DNA from: Oxalobacter sp.
GTDB lineage: Bacteria > Pseudomonadota > Gammaproteobacteria > Burkholderiales > Burkholderiaceae_D
NCBI GenBank assembly: GCA_018384065.1
Contig: JAHAYL010000040.1
Span: forward strand, 1-64,000
Length of the DNA: 64,000 nucleotides
Direction of reading: 5' to 3'
In this document: in pieces, positions 51,242 to 64,000 of the stretch
How positions within the stretch are numbered: position 1 is the stretch's first letter
Layout: each line of letters starts with the position of its first letter
Program-made: the position numbers and the translations under genes
Notes under the pieces: generated by a model
Database searches by the model: none
Seen by the model: the letters and a program-made list of their open reading frames with translations, nothing else
Told to the model about the DNA's origin: nothing

Positions 51242-53071
51242 TCAGCTACGGCGTTCGCGGCGGCGCTCGATATCCGTCAACAGACGTTTGCGGATACGGA
51301 TGCTGCTTGGCGTGATTTCCACCAATTCATCGTCCTCAATGAATTCAACAGCATATTCCAAGGACATCTGGACGGGCGGGACAAGCCGGATGGCTTCATC
51401 AGTGCCAGAAGCACGGATATTAGTGAGCTGCTTGCCCTTGATTGGATTGACGACGATATCGTTGTCATGGGAATGGATACCGATGATCATACCTTCATAG
51501 ACAGGGTCATTATGGCTGACGAACATCTTGCCACGGTCCTGGAGCTTCCAGATGGCATAGGCGACAGCAGCACCGCCAACACCGGAAATCAGCACCCCGT
51601 TGCGGCGTCTGCCTGCCTTGTCATTGCCAGGATCGACCGGATAATAACCATCAAACACATGACTCATGATGCCAGTGCCACGGGTCAATGTCATGAATTC
51701 ACTCTGGAAACCAATCAACCCACGGGCAGGGACACGGTATTCAAGACGGACACGGCCTTTACCATCCGGCTGCATATCCTGCAGTTCACCACGGCGCTGT
51801 CCAAGTTCTTCCATGACACCGCCTTGGTTTTCTTCATCGATATCCACCGTCAATGCTTCATAAGGTTCATGCTTGACACCATCAATGGTCTTATAGACAA
51901 CCCGGGGGCGCGACACCGCAAGTTCATAGCCTTCACGGCGCATGTTCTCAATCAGGATGGTGAGATGCAGTTCACCACGTCCAGACACTTCGAAGACGGT
52001 GTCATCATCTGTCGGGGAAACCCGCAGCGCCACATTGGATTTCAGTTCACGTTCAAGCCGTTCACGGATCTGGCGGCTTGTGACGAACTTGCCTTCACGT
52101 CCAGCAAACGGGGATGTATTGACCATGAAATTCATGGTCAGGGTCGGTTCATCGATATTGAGCATCGGCAGGGCATCCGGGGTTTCCGGATCACAGAGTG
52201 TGGAACCGATATCAATATCCTCAATACCGTTGATCAGGACGATGTCACCAGCTGACGCCTCATCAATGACTGTGCGCTCCAAGCCCTTGAAAGACAGCAC
52301 CTGATTGATACGCGCCTTGACCGGTGTTGATCCAGGACCATTCATGACAACGACTTCCTGATTGCCCCGGACACGGCCACGGTTGATGCGGCCGATACCA
52401 ATCTTGCCGACATAAGTCGAATAATCCAACGAAGAAATCTGCATCTGGAAAGGACCATCCACATCCGCATCACGGACAGGGACATATTTCAGGATGGCAT
52501 CGAACAATGGGCGCATGTCACCTGACCTGACATCTTCATCAAGCCCAGCATAACCATTGAGCGCAGAGGCATAGACAACGGGGAAATCCAACTGCTCTTC
52601 ATTGGCACCCAGCTTGTCGAAAAGGTCGAATGTTGCGTTGATGACCCAATCCGCACGGGCGCCAGGACGGTCAATCTTGTTGATGACGACAATCGGTTTC
52701 AATCCAAGCCCCAGTGCCTTCCGGGTCACAAAACGGGTCTGTGGCATCGGTCCCTCAACGGCATCCACCAGCAACAGGACACTGTCAACCATTGACAGGA
52801 CACGTTCAACTTCACCGCCGAAATCTGCATGCCCAGGGGTATCGACGATATTGATATGGGTGCCCTCATATTCAACGGCACAGTTCTTGGCTAGGATGGT
52901 GATGCCGCGTTCTTTTTCCAGGTCATTGGAATCCATCACCCGTTCTGCAACAGACTGGTTTTCCCGGAATGTCCCGGATTGACGCAGAAGCTGGTCAACC
53001 AATGTGGTTTTGCCATGGTCAACATGGGCGATGATCGCAACATTGCGGATAGCACGTTTTGTGTCAGACAT
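51242..53071 (-). CDS. typA: Ribosome-associated GTPase TypA/BipA
   Basis: [35 protein letters not shown]; 609 aa. Confidence 0.96.
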   Translation of the reverse strand: MSDTKRAIRNVAIIAHVDHGKTTLVDQLLRQSGTFRENQSVAERVMDSNDLEKERGITILAKNCAVEYEGTHINIVDTPGHADFGGEVERVLSMVDSVLLLVDAVEGPMPQTRFVTRKALGLGLKPIVVINKIDRPGARADWVINATFDLFDKLGANEEQLDFPVVYASALNGYAGLDEDVRSGDMRPLFDAILKYVPVRDADVDGPFQMQISSLDYSTYVGKIGIGRINRGRVRGNQEVVVMNGPGSTPVKARINQVLSFKGLERTVIDEASAGDIVLINGIEDIDIGSTLCDPETPDALPMLNIDEPTLTMNFMVNTSPFAGREGKFVTSRQIRERLERELKSNVALRVSPTDDDTVFEVSGRGELHLTILIENMRREGYELAVSRPRVVYKTIDGVKHEPYEALTVDIDEENQGGVMEELGQRRGELQDMQPDGKGRVRLEYRVPARGLIGFQSEFMTLTRGTGIMSHVFDGYYPVDPGNDKAGRRRNGVLISGVGGAAVAYAIWKLQDRGKMFVSHNDPVYEGMIIGIHSHDNDIVVNPIKGKQLTNIRASGTDEAIRLVPPVQMSLEYAVEFIEDDELVEITPSSIRIRKRLLTDIERRRERRS

Positions 53072-53166
53072 AGAAATAGAAATCTTTTTTGAAAAATTTG
53101 GATAACTGATTATTTTAACCTGAATGCTGTATGGCTTAAAACCATTCCAGCAGAAGAAAAGCAGTT

Positions 53167-54114
53167 TCAGGACTGTCTCAATGCCACCAGACGTTCTGGT
53201 GCCAGCACGCCATCGTCACGCAGTTGTGCTGTTCCCAAGAAAGTCCCTGCAGCATCATAGATCCGGTATCGCCCTTCACCACCAGGCATCGGGATGTTTT
53301 CCTTGATGACGGAAAGGCGCTGCCCATGACGGTAACGTCCACTCAACGCATCAGGCAGCGTCAATGCAGGGGAATCAGAAAGCAGCCAGTCAACCGGCTT
53401 CAGATGACGGTTCTTGACTTCTTGGGAAGCATCTGATGTCTCCATCAAAACAGGCAAGCCAACCGACTGTTCCAATGTCAGGACACCTACCTGTGTACGG
53501 CGCAGCATCCTGAGATGGGCACCGCAGCCGATGGCTTTCCCGATATCTTCCCCCAACACCCTGACATATGTCCCCTTGCTGCAGGTCACTGACAGTGTCA
53601 GGTATGGGGAACGCCAATCAATGAGTTCCAGTTTATGGATGACAACTTCCCGGGCTGCCCGGTCAAGTTCAATCCCCTGGCGGGCATATTCATAGAGCGG
53701 ACGGCCTTCCCGCTTCAAGGCGGAATACATCGGAGGAACCTGCTGGATAGTGCCCCGGAAACGTTCCAGAACCTGTTCTACTGCCTTGTCTGTCAGTACG
53801 GGGACCCGGACCTGTGAAATGACCTTTCCTTCCGTATCGCCCGTATCGGTGGAAACACCCAGTTGGACAACGGTCTGGTAGGTTTTGTCGGCGTTAAGCA
53901 GGTCTTGGGAAAATTTTGTCGCTTCCCCAAAACACAATGGCAGCAACCCTGTCGCAAAAGGATCCAATGTTCCGGTATGCCCGGCTTTCTTGGCGTTGAA
54001 ATAACGTTTCGCCTTTATCAAGGCATCATTGCTCGAGATTCCAGCTGGTTTATCCAATAAAAGAACCCCGTCTATATCCAGACGGGGGGTGCGGTGAGCC
54101 TGACCTTCTCTCAT
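53167..54114 (-). CDS. truB: tRNA pseudouridine(55) synthase
   Basis: [36 protein letters not shown]. Confidence 0.95.
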   Translation of the reverse strand: MREGQAHRTPRLDIDGVLLLDKPAGISSNDALIKAKRYFNAKKAGHTGTLDPFATGLLPLCFGEATKFSQDLLNADKTYQTVVQLGVSTDTGDTEGKVISQVRVPVLTDKAVEQVLERFRGTIQQVPPMYSALKREGRPLYEYARQGIELDRAAREVVIHKLELIDWRSPYLTLSVTCSKGTYVRVLGEDIGKAIGCGAHLRMLRRTQVGVLTLEQSVGLPVLMETSDASQEVKNRHLKPVDWLLSDSPALTLPDALSGRYRHGQRLSVIKENIPMPGGEGRYRIYDAAGTFLGTAQLRDDGVLAPERLVALRQS

Positions 54115-54139
54115 ATACCTCTTGGCTGCCTGAAGAAGA

Positions 54140-54529
54140 TTATGCCTGACCGTCATCAGGCACATGCGTGGCATTTGCCTTTTCAATCAGTTTCATCAAC
54201 GCCAGACCATCCTTGATGGTGCTGTCATAGACAAAAGTGAGGGTCGGCAGCGTATGGATATGCAGCCGTTTCCCCAATTCATTGCGAAGGAATCCCGAGG
54301 CACGCTGCAGGCTCTTCTGGGTGAGTTCCAGCCTTTCAGCACTGTCATCCAGCATGGTATAGAAGACCTTCGCATTGGCGTAATCCGGTGTCACCTTGAC
54401 CTCTGTGATGGTGATCATGCCGACATCCGGATCTTTCAATTCTGAAAAGATGATATCTGACAGGTCGCGCTGGATCTGGTCCGCGACCCGGAGCGCACGG
54501 TCAGGAATGGATCGGTTGCGTCTTGCCAT
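54140..54529 (-). CDS. rbfA: Ribosome-binding factor A
   Basis: [46 protein letters not shown]. Confidence 0.95.
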   Translation of the reverse strand: MARRNRSIPDRALRVADQIQRDLSDIIFSELKDPDVGMITITEVKVTPDYANAKVFYTMLDDSAERLELTQKSLQRASGFLRNELGKRLHIHTLPTLTFVYDSTIKDGLALMKLIEKANATHVPDDGQA

Positions 54530-54561
54530 AATTGCCCTCCTTCCAGGATTGTTTCCCTAGT

Positions 54562-57291
54562 TTACAATGTACGGGCGATTTCCTGGATTTCAAAGACTTC
54601 AATCTGGTCGCCTTCCTGGATATCGTTGTACCCTTTCAGGGTAAGACCGCATTCAAAACCAGCCTTGACTTCCTTCATATCGTCTTTGAAACGTTTCAGG
54701 GAATCGATTTCACCCGTCCAAATCACGACGTGGTCACGCAGCAGATGGACAGGAGCCCCTCGACGGACCAGGCCTTCCATAACGAAGCAGCCGGCGATGG
54801 AACCCACCTTGCTGAGATGGATGACCTGACGGATTTCAAGCAGACCCAATGTGTTTTCACGTTTTTCAGGTGCCAGCATACCAGACATTGCAGCTTTCAC
54901 ATCATCGATTGCATCATAGATGATGTTGTAGTAGCGGATATCAATGCCATTGGCCTCAGCCAGGTTGCGTGCCTGTGCATCTGCACGGGTATTGAAACCG
55001 ATGATGACTGCCTTGGATGCCACCGCGAGGTTGACGTCGGTTTCAGTGATGCCACCGACTGCCGCATGGATGACCTGGACACGGACTTCATCATTGGACA
55101 GCTTGAGCAGGGATGCTGACAACGCTTCCTGGGACCCCTGGACATCTGTCTTGATGATCAATGGCAGGGTCTTGACTTCACCCTCGGCAATCTGGTCGAA
55201 CATGTTTTCCAGTTTTGCCGCCTGCTGTTTCGCCAGTTTGACGTCACGGAATTTGCCCTGGCGGAACAGGGCAATCTCACGGGCCTTGCGTTCATCGTTG
55301 AGCGCGATAAGTTCCTCACCGGCAGATGGCACACCTGACAGCCCCTGGATTTCGACAGGGATACTTGGACCGGCTCCGGTGATGCTCCTGCCATTTTCAT
55401 CCAGCATCGCCCGGACACGGCCATATTCTGGACCTGCCAGCACAACATCCCCACGGTGCAGGGTACCGGACTGGACAAGGACAGTCGCAACAGGACCACG
55501 CCCCTTATCCAAGCGGGCTTCAATGACAATCCCCTGTGCCATGGCTTCGACAGGCGCCTGGAGTTCCAGGATTTCTGCCTGGAGAAGGACATTTTCCAGA
55601 AGGTCATCAATGCCCTGTCCTGTCTTTGCAGAGACATGGATGAATGGTGAATCACCACCGTATTCTTCCGGCAGCACATTTTCTGCAACCAGTTCCTGTG
55701 TCACCCGGTCAGGGTTCGCACCTGGTTTATCAATCTTGTTGATGGCGACTACAATCGGGACATTCGCAGCCCTTGCGTGGGCAATCGCTTCTTTGGTCTG
55801 TGGCATGACACCATCATCCGCTGCAACGACCAGGATGACGATATCCGTCGCCTGCGCACCACGGGCACGCATCGCTGTAAACGCCTCATGCCCTGGGGTA
55901 TCAAGGAATGTGACAATGCCACGTTTTGTCTTGACATGGTAAGCACCGATATGCTGGGTGATGCCGCCTGCCTCACCGGAAGCAATCTTTGTCCGGCGGA
56001 TGTAATCCAACAGGGATGTCTTACCGTGGTCAACATGCCCCATGACAGTAACAACAGGGGCACGGGGCAGTTTCTCTGCATTCTTGCCCATGTCCATATC
56101 TTCAAGGGCAGATTCCGCATCCTGGATCTTGGCGGCAAACGCACGGTGTCCCATTTCTTCTACCAGGATCATCGCGGTTTCCTGGTCAAGGACCTGATTG
56201 ATGGTGACCATCTGCCCCAGTTTCATCATCTGCTTGATGACTTCAGAAGCCTTGACCGCCATCTTATGGGCAAGCTCACCGACTGTAATGGTTTCAGGCA
56301 CATGGACATCATGGATGATTGCTTCTGTCGGCTGATGGAAATTGCTTTCACGTTCCTGCTGGCCATGACGGCGGTTCTTGCCGGATTTACCCCTGCCTCC
56401 TTCCCTGTCACTGGACATATCCCCGCCACGGGTCTTCATGCCTGAACCTCGTTTCCGGGAAGGTTCATCCTGCCAGCTACCATTACCACGGCCACCCTTG
56501 CGGTCACCGTTCCGTTTATCACCTTTCTCGCCCTTTTCCGCCTTTTCATTCCGGGCATCAGCCTGATTGCCTTGGACCTGCTTCCTGTCTGATGCCTTGG
56601 CAGCCTGTGCACCTTTCGCCGGGTGACCAGCCTTCTTGTTTTCCTGGGCAGAAGCGGGAGCCTTGGATGCTGGCTGCTGCGGTTTCTGCTCTGCAGGAGC
56701 CTTTGCCGGTTTCCTGACTGTTCCGTTCATCATCGCCTTGATCTGGGCAACTTCATCTTCAACAGCCTTGCGGGCGCGTTCTGTCTCAGCCAGGCGTTTC
56801 GCCTTTTCTGCTTCGGTTTCCTGAGGGGCTTTCCCCGCTTCTACCGATACAGTCTTTTTGGTTGCCCCTACAGTATCCTTGCTGGAAACCGATTCCTTTG
56901 AAGGTTCCTGCACTGGCTGTACCTGACCAATGGTTTTCTTTTCTGGTTCTGCAGCTGCAGCTTCCCGGGTTTTGTTCCGTTCCGCCTCTGCTTTGGCCTT
57001 CTCCCGTTTTTCACGGGCATCAGCTTCCTGACGGGCAATCAGCTCTGCCTGACGGCGGGCTTCTTCCTTACGCCGCTGCTTTTCAGCTTCATCAATGACA
57101 GGCGCCGCTTTACGACGGGCGATTTCAGCACGGACCTCCGCCTGTTCATCACGTCTGACAATGGTGCGTTTCTTGCGGACTTCTACCTGAATCGTCCTTG
57201 AACGGCCAGCAGCATCTGCCTGACGGATTTCACTGGTTTCCTTCCTTGAGATGGAGATTTTGCGTTTTTCACCTGGAGTATTGATTGCCAT
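54562..57291 (-). CDS. infB: Translation initiation factor IF-2
   Basis: [19 protein letters not shown]; long charged N-terminal region; 909 aa. Confidence 0.97.
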   Translation of the reverse strand: MAINTPGEKRKISISRKETSEIRQADAAGRSRTIQVEVRKKRTIVRRDEQAEVRAEIARRKAAPVIDEAEKQRRKEEARRQAELIARQEADAREKREKAKAEAERNKTREAAAAEPEKKTIGQVQPVQEPSKESVSSKDTVGATKKTVSVEAGKAPQETEAEKAKRLAETERARKAVEDEVAQIKAMMNGTVRKPAKAPAEQKPQQPASKAPASAQENKKAGHPAKGAQAAKASDRKQVQGNQADARNEKAEKGEKGDKRNGDRKGGRGNGSWQDEPSRKRGSGMKTRGGDMSSDREGGRGKSGKNRRHGQQERESNFHQPTEAIIHDVHVPETITVGELAHKMAVKASEVIKQMMKLGQMVTINQVLDQETAMILVEEMGHRAFAAKIQDAESALEDMDMGKNAEKLPRAPVVTVMGHVDHGKTSLLDYIRRTKIASGEAGGITQHIGAYHVKTKRGIVTFLDTPGHEAFTAMRARGAQATDIVILVVAADDGVMPQTKEAIAHARAANVPIVVAINKIDKPGANPDRVTQELVAENVLPEEYGGDSPFIHVSAKTGQGIDDLLENVLLQAEILELQAPVEAMAQGIVIEARLDKGRGPVATVLVQSGTLHRGDVVLAGPEYGRVRAMLDENGRSITGAGPSIPVEIQGLSGVPSAGEELIALNDERKAREIALFRQGKFRDVKLAKQQAAKLENMFDQIAEGEVKTLPLIIKTDVQGSQEALSASLLKLSNDEVRVQVIHAAVGGITETDVNLAVASKAVIIGFNTRADAQARNLAEANGIDIRYYNIIYDAIDDVKAAMSGMLAPEKRENTLGLLEIRQVIHLSKVGSIAGCFVMEGLVRRGAPVHLLRDHVVIWTGEIDSLKRFKDDMKEVKAGFECGLTLKGYNDIQEGDQIEVFEIQEIARTL

Positions 57292-57352
57292 GGTTCCCCT
57301 TTTCTTTATTTTCCCGATAGGTGTTCCTGAACCTTATGGGTCCTGTCCCTGT

Positions 57353-58918
57353 TTATCTGGATTCCATCAGTGCACGGGCTGTTTCCTGCAGAGCCCTCGC
57401 TGTATCATCATATTCATCATCAATCATCTGCTGTTCTTCGTCGGTAACGTCTGCAAGCTCGTTATCCAGCAGCTGCCGGGCACGTTCAACAGGCAGTGCC
57501 AGGATTGCCCCAAACTCGTCATATGCCAAGCCAGCGAAACGTTCAACAGTCAGGATGCCTGCATTGCCCAACTTTGTCGCAACGGCAGTCGTCATCCCAT
57601 CAAGATCCCTGAGTGCCGGTTCCATATCCTTCGTGGCTTCCTCATAAGCAATCTCTTCACTGACGAAAATATCCCGTGCACGCTTGCGGAGTTCCTTGAC
57701 GGTTTCCTCATCAAAAGCTTCAATCTCAAGCATTTCATTCATCGGGACATACGCGATTTCTTCAATGGTGGAGAATCCTTCGTCAATCAGGACATCGGCA
57801 ACATCCTGTTCGATATCCAGCTTTTTCATGAAAAGGTCCTGAAGCTCTGCCCTTTCCTGGGCATTCTTGTCATCAGCTTCCTCTTCCGTCATGATGTTGA
57901 TTTTCCAGCCAGTCAGGTCGGTTGCCAGACGGACATTCTGACCGTTCCTGCCAATGGCGATTGCAAGGTTTTCCTCATCAACGATGACATCCATCGCATG
58001 CTTGTCTTCATCAACGACAATCGAGCTCACAGAAGCCGGCGCCAATGCACCGATGACAAACTGGGCTGGATCTTCCGACCAAGGCACAATATCCACACGT
58101 TCACCGGAAAGTTCACCGGTAACCGCCTGGACACGGGAACCACGCATCCCGACACAGGTGCCGATAGGGTCAATCCGTCTGTCAAGCGCATGGACAGCAA
58201 TCTTGGCACGGATGCCAGGATCACGGGCAGCCGACTTGATTTCAAGCTGACCATCTTCGATTTCCGGCACTTCACGGGCAAACAGCTGTTTGATGAATTC
58301 CGGGGAAGTCCGTGACAGCAGGACCTGTGTTCCCCTTGGACCACGGTCAACCCGGTAGATGCAGGCACTGACACGGTCACCGACACGCAGGTTTTCTTTC
58401 GGGATCATCTGGTCGCGTGGCAGACGGCTTTCCACCTTGCTGAATTCAATGATGGCATCTCCCTTCTCCATCCTTTTGATGACACCATTGACAATGGACT
58501 CACCACGGTCAAGGAAATCGTTCAGGTTCTGTTCACGTTCTGCATCGCGGATACGCTGCAGGACAATCTGCTTGGTATCCTGCGCAAAACGGCGCCCCAG
58601 GAAGTCACTGGTGTTTTCAATCGGTTCTTCGATGTACTCACCAACCTCGATATCCGGGAACTGTTCCCTTGCCTCAAAGAAGAGGATTTCCTGGTCAGGC
58701 TGCTGGAGCCCCGCTTCATCAGGAACCACTTTCCAGCGGCGGAAAGATTCGCGCTCGCCGGTTTCCCTGTCAATCGCAACACGGATATCCACATCACCCG
58801 GATAACGTTTCTTGGTTGCCAAGGCCATTGCGTGTTCCAAGGCTTCCAGGACGATTTCCTTGCTGACATTTTTTTCGCGCGCCAGCGCATCCACTAACTG
58901 AAGAATTTCAAGACTCAT
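57353..58918 (-). CDS. nusA: Transcription termination/antitermination protein NusA
   Basis: [33 protein letters not shown]1, KH domains and C-terminal repeats. Confidence 0.97.
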   Translation of the reverse strand: MSLEILQLVDALAREKNVSKEIVLEALEHAMALATKKRYPGDVDIRVAIDRETGERESFRRWKVVPDEAGLQQPDQEILFFEAREQFPDIEVGEYIEEPIENTSDFLGRRFAQDTKQIVLQRIRDAEREQNLNDFLDRGESIVNGVIKRMEKGDAIIEFSKVESRLPRDQMIPKENLRVGDRVSACIYRVDRGPRGTQVLLSRTSPEFIKQLFAREVPEIEDGQLEIKSAARDPGIRAKIAVHALDRRIDPIGTCVGMRGSRVQAVTGELSGERVDIVPWSEDPAQFVIGALAPASVSSIVVDEDKHAMDVIVDEENLAIAIGRNGQNVRLATDLTGWKINIMTEEEADDKNAQERAELQDLFMKKLDIEQDVADVLIDEGFSTIEEIAYVPMNEMLEIEAFDEETVKELRKRARDIFVSEEIAYEEATKDMEPALRDLDGMTTAVATKLGNAGILTVERFAGLAYDEFGAILALPVERARQLLDNELADVTDEEQQMIDDEYDDTARALQETARALMESR

Positions 58919-59421
58919 GCTTTGCGGCTCCTAAAATCCACCTGGGGTACCAGGTGTGCCCGGTCTATATCCGGAATTGTGAAATGTAATACGGAACTGG
59001 TCTTTCCATCTGGATTGTCGAACTCAAGACCAATCTCATCCCCTTCTGGCTGCTGCAGGATTCCCTGGAATGTCTTCCGGTTCAATCCTTCTACCGGGCG
59101 GCGGAGCCTGACCCACGCTTCAGCACCAGTGAAACGGACAAAGTCCTGAAACTTCTTCAGGGGTCTATCCAAGCCTGGAGACGATACCTCCAGCCGCTCA
59201 TAATCAGCATCCTCAACCATCAGGACATGGGACAGCTGACGGCTGACGGTTTCACAGTCATCCAACGAAATACCGTTACTGCTGCCCGCCTGGTCAGGCA
59301 GGCAGTCGATGTAGACACGCAGGATTCCGCCTGGCGCACGCTCGATATCCACGAGTTCGTAGCCACAGCCTGTCACCGTCTTTTCAATCAGTTCTTCCAA
59401 CAAACAATGCTCCTGTTCCAA
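58915..59421 (-). CDS. rimP: Ribosome maturation factor RimP
   Basis: [33 protein letters not shown]; overlaps nusA start; start codon (TTG in ORF track) uncertain. Confidence 0.92.
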   Translation of the reverse strand: MEQEHCLLEELIEKTVTGCGYELVDIERAPGGILRVYIDCLPDQAGSSNGISLDDCETVSRQLSHVLMVEDADYERLEVSSPGLDRPLKKFQDFVRFTGAEAWVRLRRPVEGLNRKTFQGILQQPEGDEIGLEFDNPDGKTSSVLHFTIPDIDRAHLVPQVDFRSRKA

Positions 59422-59468
59422 TTGCAGCCCCGCCTGTTACCAGCCACCATGCCAGTCATGGCAAGATG

Positions 59469-59496
59469 AAAAAAAAAATGGGCTAAAGCCCATCTG
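59469..59496 (-). terminator. Intrinsic terminator/attenuator in rimP-nusA-infB leader
   Basis: Minus strand ATGGGCTTTAGCCCATTTTTTTTTT located 48-75 nt upstream of rimP. Confidence 0.8.
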
Positions 59497-59547
59497 TTTC
59501 TTCCTTCTGCCCCATAAAACAACGGGCGAAACCTGTAGTGAAATGAG

Positions 59548-59576
59548 ATTATATACGAATCATGCTGGAACATCAA
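59548..59576 (-). promoter_or_regulatory. Sigma70-type promoter for rimP-nusA-infB
   Basis: Minus strand TTGATG (59576-59571), 17 nt, TATAAT (59553-59548). Confidence 0.75.
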
Positions 59577-59827
59577 TGTTATTGGCGGAATAAATCCAAT
59601 AATATCAACAACCTTGATGCGTTCCAGCACCAAGAACCGCCTGAAAATCCCCTGAAAATACTGACCACGTCATGAAAGTCATTGTTTTTTATAGGAAAAA
59701 CCTGTAAAAAGCACCTGCAAACCCTGCTGTTTTATCGGAACAGTATCTTGGGTTATCTTCCGGACCGTTGTAAAATCCGCAGTTTATCATCCATCTGAAC
59801 CGGCAGCTTGCCCGTTCCTGAACCTTT

Positions 59828-61804
59828 ATGGCAGAAAAAAACACCGGATACAGTGAAGATTCAATCAAGGTGCTGAAAGGCCTAGAGCCTGTCCGGCAGC
59901 GCCCGGGCATGTACACCCGAACGGAAAATCCCCTGCATATCATCACTGAAGTCATTGACAATGCCTCAGACGAGGCAATCGGTGGCTGGTGTACAGACAT
60001 CCAGGTCACCCTGAATGCTGATGGCAGTGTCACCGTTGAGGACAATGGACGGGGCATCCCTGTCGGCATCCATCCTGAGGAAGGCGTTCCTACAGTCCAG
60101 ATTGTTTTCACCCAGTTGCATTCCGGCGGTAAATTCACCAAAGGGACTGACAGTGCATACGCCTTTTCCGGGGGACTGCACGGTGTCGGTGTTTCCGTGA
60201 CAAACGCCCTTTCCAAACGGATTGACGTCACTGTCTGGCGTGACAGGCAGGAACATCATATTGCATTCACTGATGGCGAAGTGTCTGTCCCGCTTTCTTC
60301 AACACTCTTGCCACGCAAGGAAAAACGGACCGGTACGAAAATCACTGTCTGGCCAGATGGCACTTATTTCGATGACCTTGCCATTCCCTTGGCAGACCTC
60401 CGCCATCTTCTTCGGTCCAAGGCAATCCTGCTGCCGGGCCTGAAAGTCTCCCTGACCCAACCTGACGGCAAGGAAGAGACCTGGTATTACGCTGATGGCC
60501 TGAAAGGTTACCTGTCAGAATCCTTGGGACTGGTTTCTGAAGAGGATACGGTGATACCCCTCTTTACCGGGGAACACTATGCCACAGCAGAAGAGGAAGA
60601 CTTCGCTGACGGTGAAGGCGCTGCCTGGGTCATCGCATGGACAGCTGAAGGAACACCTGTCAGGGAATCTTTCGTCAACCTGATTCCAACCCCGGCAGGC
60701 GGTACCCATGAAAACGGGCTGCGTGATGGCCTTTTCAATGCAGTGAAGAATTTCACTGAAATCCATTCATTGATGCCCAAAGGCGTCCGGTTGCTCCCGG
60801 AAGATGTCTTTGTCCGGGTTTCTTTCCTGCTGTCTGCCCGTGTACTGGATCCCCAGTTCCAAGGACAGATCAAGGAAAAACTCAATTCCCGTGATGCTGT
60901 CCGCTTGGTTTCGCACTGCATCCGCCCTGTCTTCGAGCAATGGCTGCACCAGAATGTGGAATATGGCAGGAAGCTGGCAGAACTGGTCATCCGCCAGGCA
61001 CAGGCACGGATGCGCCAGTTGCAGAAAATTGAAAAGAAAAAATCCTCTTCAGTAGCTGTGCTGCCCGGCAAGCTGACTGACTGTGAATCCCATGACACCT
61101 CCCGCAATGAACTGTTCCTGGTCGAAGGCGACTCTGCGGGCGGATCCGCAAAAATGGGACGTGACAAAGAATACCAAGCCATCCTGCCCTTACGGGGTAA
61201 GGTCCTGAACTCCTGGGAAACCGACCGTGACAGGCTGTTTGCCAACCAGGAAATCCACGATATCTCTGTTGCCATCGGGGTTGATCCGCACGGTCCGGAC
61301 GATAACCCCGACCTGTCCGGACTGCGTTACGGCAAAATCTGCATCCTGTCTGACGCTGATGTCGATGGTTCCCATATCCAGGTTTTATTGTTGACACTTT
61401 TCTTTAAGCATTTTCCGAAACTCATTGAAAACGGAAATATTTTTGTTGCAAGACCACCGCTTTTCCGTATTGATGCACCAGCAAGGGGCAGGAAACCCGT
61501 GCAGAAACTTTATGCACTGGATGATGCAGAACTGACCAAGATCCTTGAACGCCTGCATAAAGAAGGCCATAAAGATACCGTGCTTGGCATCTCCCGTTTC
61601 AAAGGGCTTGGTGAAATGAGTGCTGAACAGCTCTGGGAAACCACCTTGAATCCTGACACCCGCCGGCTCCTGCCTGTCATGCTGGGGGATATCGGAAAAG
61701 ACGAATCAGTAAAACGCTTCCAGATGCTGATGGGCAAAGGAGAAGCCGCTGCCCGGCGTTCGTGGATGGAAGAGCATGGCAATGAAGCCGAGACAGATAT
61801 CTGA
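59828..61804 (+). CDS. parE: DNA topoisomerase IV subunit B
   Basis: EVIDNASDEAIGGWCTDIQVTLNADGSVTVEDNGRGIPVGIH; EGDSAGGSAKMGRDKEYQAILPLRGKVLN. Confidence 0.96.
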   Translation: MAEKNTGYSEDSIKVLKGLEPVRQRPGMYTRTENPLHIITEVIDNASDEAIGGWCTDIQVTLNADGSVTVEDNGRGIPVGIHPEEGVPTVQIVFTQLHSGGKFTKGTDSAYAFSGGLHGVGVSVTNALSKRIDVTVWRDRQEHHIAFTDGEVSVPLSSTLLPRKEKRTGTKITVWPDGTYFDDLAIPLADLRHLLRSKAILLPGLKVSLTQPDGKEETWYYADGLKGYLSESLGLVSEEDTVIPLFTGEHYATAEEEDFADGEGAAWVIAWTAEGTPVRESFVNLIPTPAGGTHENGLRDGLFNAVKNFTEIHSLMPKGVRLLPEDVFVRVSFLLSARVLDPQFQGQIKEKLNSRDAVRLVSHCIRPVFEQWLHQNVEYGRKLAELVIRQAQARMRQLQKIEKKKSSSVAVLPGKLTDCESHDTSRNELFLVEGDSAGGSAKMGRDKEYQAILPLRGKVLNSWETDRDRLFANQEIHDISVAIGVDPHGPDDNPDLSGLRYGKICILSDADVDGSHIQVLLLTLFFKHFPKLIENGNIFVARPPLFRIDAPARGRKPVQKLYALDDAELTKILERLHKEGHKDTVLGISRFKGLGEMSAEQLWETTLNPDTRRLLPVMLGDIGKDESVKRFQMLMGKGEAAARRSWMEEHGNEAETDI

Positions 61805-61836
61805 AACACCGAATTTGATGCTGGGAAACTGATGAT

Positions 61837-64000
61837 ATGAGTGAGCAACCTTCCCTGTTTGACACTGCGCCAAAAACTGAGGAACCGGTAGCGGAGCACC
61901 AGGAATCCCTGATGCTTGCCCGCTTTGCGGAACAGGCATATCTTGACTATGCCATCTCTGTTGTCAAAGGCAGAGCCCTACCGGATGTCTGTGATGGACA
62001 GAAGCCTGTTCAGCGAAGAATCCTCTATGCAATGAATGAGTTACGGCTGTCTTCTGAAGCAAAACCTCGGAAATCAGCTGCTGTGGTCGGCGATGTCTTG
62101 GGCAAACTGCATCCTCATGGCGACCAGTCTGTCTATGATGCCCTGGTCCGCATGGCACAGGATTTCACCATGCGTTATCCATTGGTGGATGGTCATGGGA
62201 ATTTCGGTTCCCGTGACGGGGACGGTGCTGCTGCCATGCGGTACACGGAAGCCAGACTGACACCGGTTTCCCAGCTTCTGCTGTCTGAAATCAACCAAGG
62301 AACCGTTGAATTCCAAGACAATTATGACGGTTCATCCCTTGAACCTGCCATGCTCCCTGCCCGTCTGCCGATAACACTGATGAATGGGGCATCGGGCATT
62401 GCTGTCGGCATGGCAACAGAAATCCCTTCCCATAACCTGAATGAAGTGGCGGATGCCGCCATAGCCTTGATCCGGGATCCCAACCTGTCCCATGAGGAAC
62501 TGATGCGCATCCTGCCAGGACCAGACTTCCCGGGTGGTGGGCAAATCATTTCCAACGCTGATACGATTTCCGATGTTTATGCATCTGGCCGTGGCAGCCT
62601 TAAAGTCCGGGCAAGGTGGAAAATCGAAGAACTGGCACGTGGTCAATGGCAGGCGGTCATCACTGAACTTCCTCCAGTGACATCAACCCAGAAAGTCCTT
62701 CAGGAAATCGAAGAACTGACCAATCCTAAAGTCCGGTCAGGGAAAAAATCGCTTTCCCCCGACCAGGCAGCGTTGAAACAGCAGTTCCTGAGCCTGCTGG
62801 ATACGGTCCGCGACGAATCAGGACGCGATGCACCGGTACGCATCGTCCTGGAACCAAAATCCCGACGCCAGGATCCAGAATCCTTCATGCAGACACTGCT
62901 TGCCCATACATCGCTTGAAGGCAACACCACCATCAACCTGGTGATGATCGGCATAGATGGCCGTCCCCAGCAGAAAGGGCTTGTGCAGATCCTGAAAGAA
63001 TGGATTGAATTCCGTTTCGACACCGTCAGGCGGCGGACCCGCTGGCGCTTAGGTAAAGTCAACGAACGCATCCATATCCTGGAAGGCCGGATAACCGTCC
63101 TGCTGAATATCGATGAGGTCATCCACATCATCCGTGAATCCGATGAACCGAAAATGGCCCTGATGTCCCGGTTCAACCTGTCAGACACCCAAGCAGAAGA
63201 CATTCTTGAAATCCGTCTCCGTCAGCTGGCACGGCTTGAGAAAATCAAGATTGAACAGGAACTGGCTGACCTTCAGAAAGAAAAAGGCAGACTGCAGGAT
63301 GTATTGGAAAAACCCGCTACCCTGCGGCGCCTGATTGTCCGTGAAATCGAAGCAGACCGGAAACAGTTCGGTGATGTGCGCCGTACATTGATCCAGGAAG
63401 AAGAGAAAGCATCGGTCGAACAGCAGATTGCAGACGGTCCTGTCACAGTCATCGTCTCCAAGAATGGTTGGCTGCGGTTACGCCAAGGACATGCTTTGAA
63501 CCTCTCTGCCCTGACCTTCAAGCAGGGAGACAGCCTTTACAGTACCTTTGAATGCCGCACAACAGATGTCCTGCTGGCTTTCTCGAACAAAGGCCGGATC
63601 TATTCAATCCCTGTCCATCAATTGCCAGGCGGCAGAGGGGACGGTACACCGGTCACAACCTTCGCAGAAGTCGGTATCGAAGAGGAAATCGTCCATTATT
63701 ACGCTGGGAAAGCAGATACCCAGATGATGCTGGCCATGTCATCCGGTTACGGCTTTACCACAACGGTCAATGACATGACCAGCCGGACCCGGAACGGCAA
63801 ATCATTCATCACCTTGGAAGAAAATGATACCTTGCTCCAACCTGCTGTCCTGAATGACAGCCAGCAATGGATTGCTGTCCTGTCTGGACATGGCCGCATC
63901 TTGGTATTTGAACGCCATGAACTGCGCTCACTGGCTTCAGGGGGACGTGGGACAACGCTCATTTCCCTGGAGCCTGATGAAAAAATCCTGGCTTTCCTGC
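61837..64000 (+). CDS. parC: DNA topoisomerase IV subunit A (truncated by window end)
   Basis: [29 protein letters not shown]; catalytic [13 protein letters not shown]. Confidence 0.95.
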   Translation, partial: MSEQPSLFDTAPKTEEPVAEHQESLMLARFAEQAYLDYAISVVKGRALPDVCDGQKPVQRRILYAMNELRLSSEAKPRKSAAVVGDVLGKLHPHGDQSVYDALVRMAQDFTMRYPLVDGHGNFGSRDGDGAAAMRYTEARLTPVSQLLLSEINQGTVEFQDNYDGSSLEPAMLPARLPITLMNGASGIAVGMATEIPSHNLNEVADAAIALIRDPNLSHEELMRILPGPDFPGGGQIISNADTISDVYASGRGSLKVRARWKIEELARGQWQAVITELPPVTSTQKVLQEIEELTNPKVRSGKKSLSPDQAALKQQFLSLLDTVRDESGRDAPVRIVLEPKSRRQDPESFMQTLLAHTSLEGNTTINLVMIGIDGRPQQKGLVQILKEWIEFRFDTVRRRTRWRLGKVNERIHILEGRITVLLNIDEVIHIIRESDEPKMALMSRFNLSDTQAEDILEIRLRQLARLEKIKIEQELADLQKEKGRLQDVLEKPATLRRLIVREIEADRKQFGDVRRTLIQEEEKASVEQQIADGPVTVIVSKNGWLRLRQGHALNLSALTFKQGDSLYSTFECRTTDVLLAFSNKGRIYSIPVHQLPGGRGDGTPVTTFAEVGIEEEIVHYYAGKADTQMMLAMSSGYGFTTTVNDMTSRTRNGKSFITLEENDTLLQPAVLNDSQQWIAVLSGHGRILVFERHELRSLASGGRGTTLISLEPDEKILAFL

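Noticed and set aside
61837-64000. ParC has Gln and Asp at the positions aligned with E. coli ParC Ser80/Glu84 ([12 protein letters not shown])
   Set aside because: From memory this is an ordinary sequence in betaproteobacterial ParC and not evidence for acquired quinolone resistance; an alignment would be needed to claim otherwise.
1-64000. CRISPR arrays, prophage modules, toxin-antitoxin pairs, restriction or other defence clusters
   Set aside because: None recognised on either strand in this window.

Overview
Betaproteobacterial (Burkholderiales-like) chromosomal window. Gene content is compatible with Oxalobacteraceae, but that assignment is tentative and was not searched. Most of the window is housekeeping: an mdtABC-type RND efflux operon with its outer-membrane factor, odhA-odhB-odhL, gltA, miaB-phoH-ybeY, an Orn/Lys/Arg decarboxylase, ddh plus dapC-dapD-dapE, prmB, an ABC-F protein, rnhA/gloB, ppiD, hup, typA-truB-rbfA-infB-nusA-rimP, parE and parC (truncated by the window end). 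There are four tRNAs: Val-CAC, Asp-GTC twice, and Val-TAC. The accessory signals I consider most worth checking are: (1) the left edge, where an IS3-type element truncates an ESPR-type autotransporter/adhesin gene; this gene is divergent from a stand-alone tyrosine recombinase, and the intergenic region carries two paired copies of a GTAACGTTCTGKCA-like motif in both orientations, a candidate invertible promoter; (2) an SPFH + TFIIB-type zinc-ribbon + four-TM protein cassette, with a tRNA-Val and a small secreted protein, lying between gltA and odhA and resembling the Bacillus YdjG/H/I envelope-stress module with no PspA visible; (3) a MATE transporter gene lying between two identical tRNA-Asp genes in the hup-tRNA-ppiD locus; (4) a clear promoter-leader-intrinsic-terminator arrangement upstream of rimP-nusA-infB. 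No CRISPR array, rRNA or prophage structure was seen.
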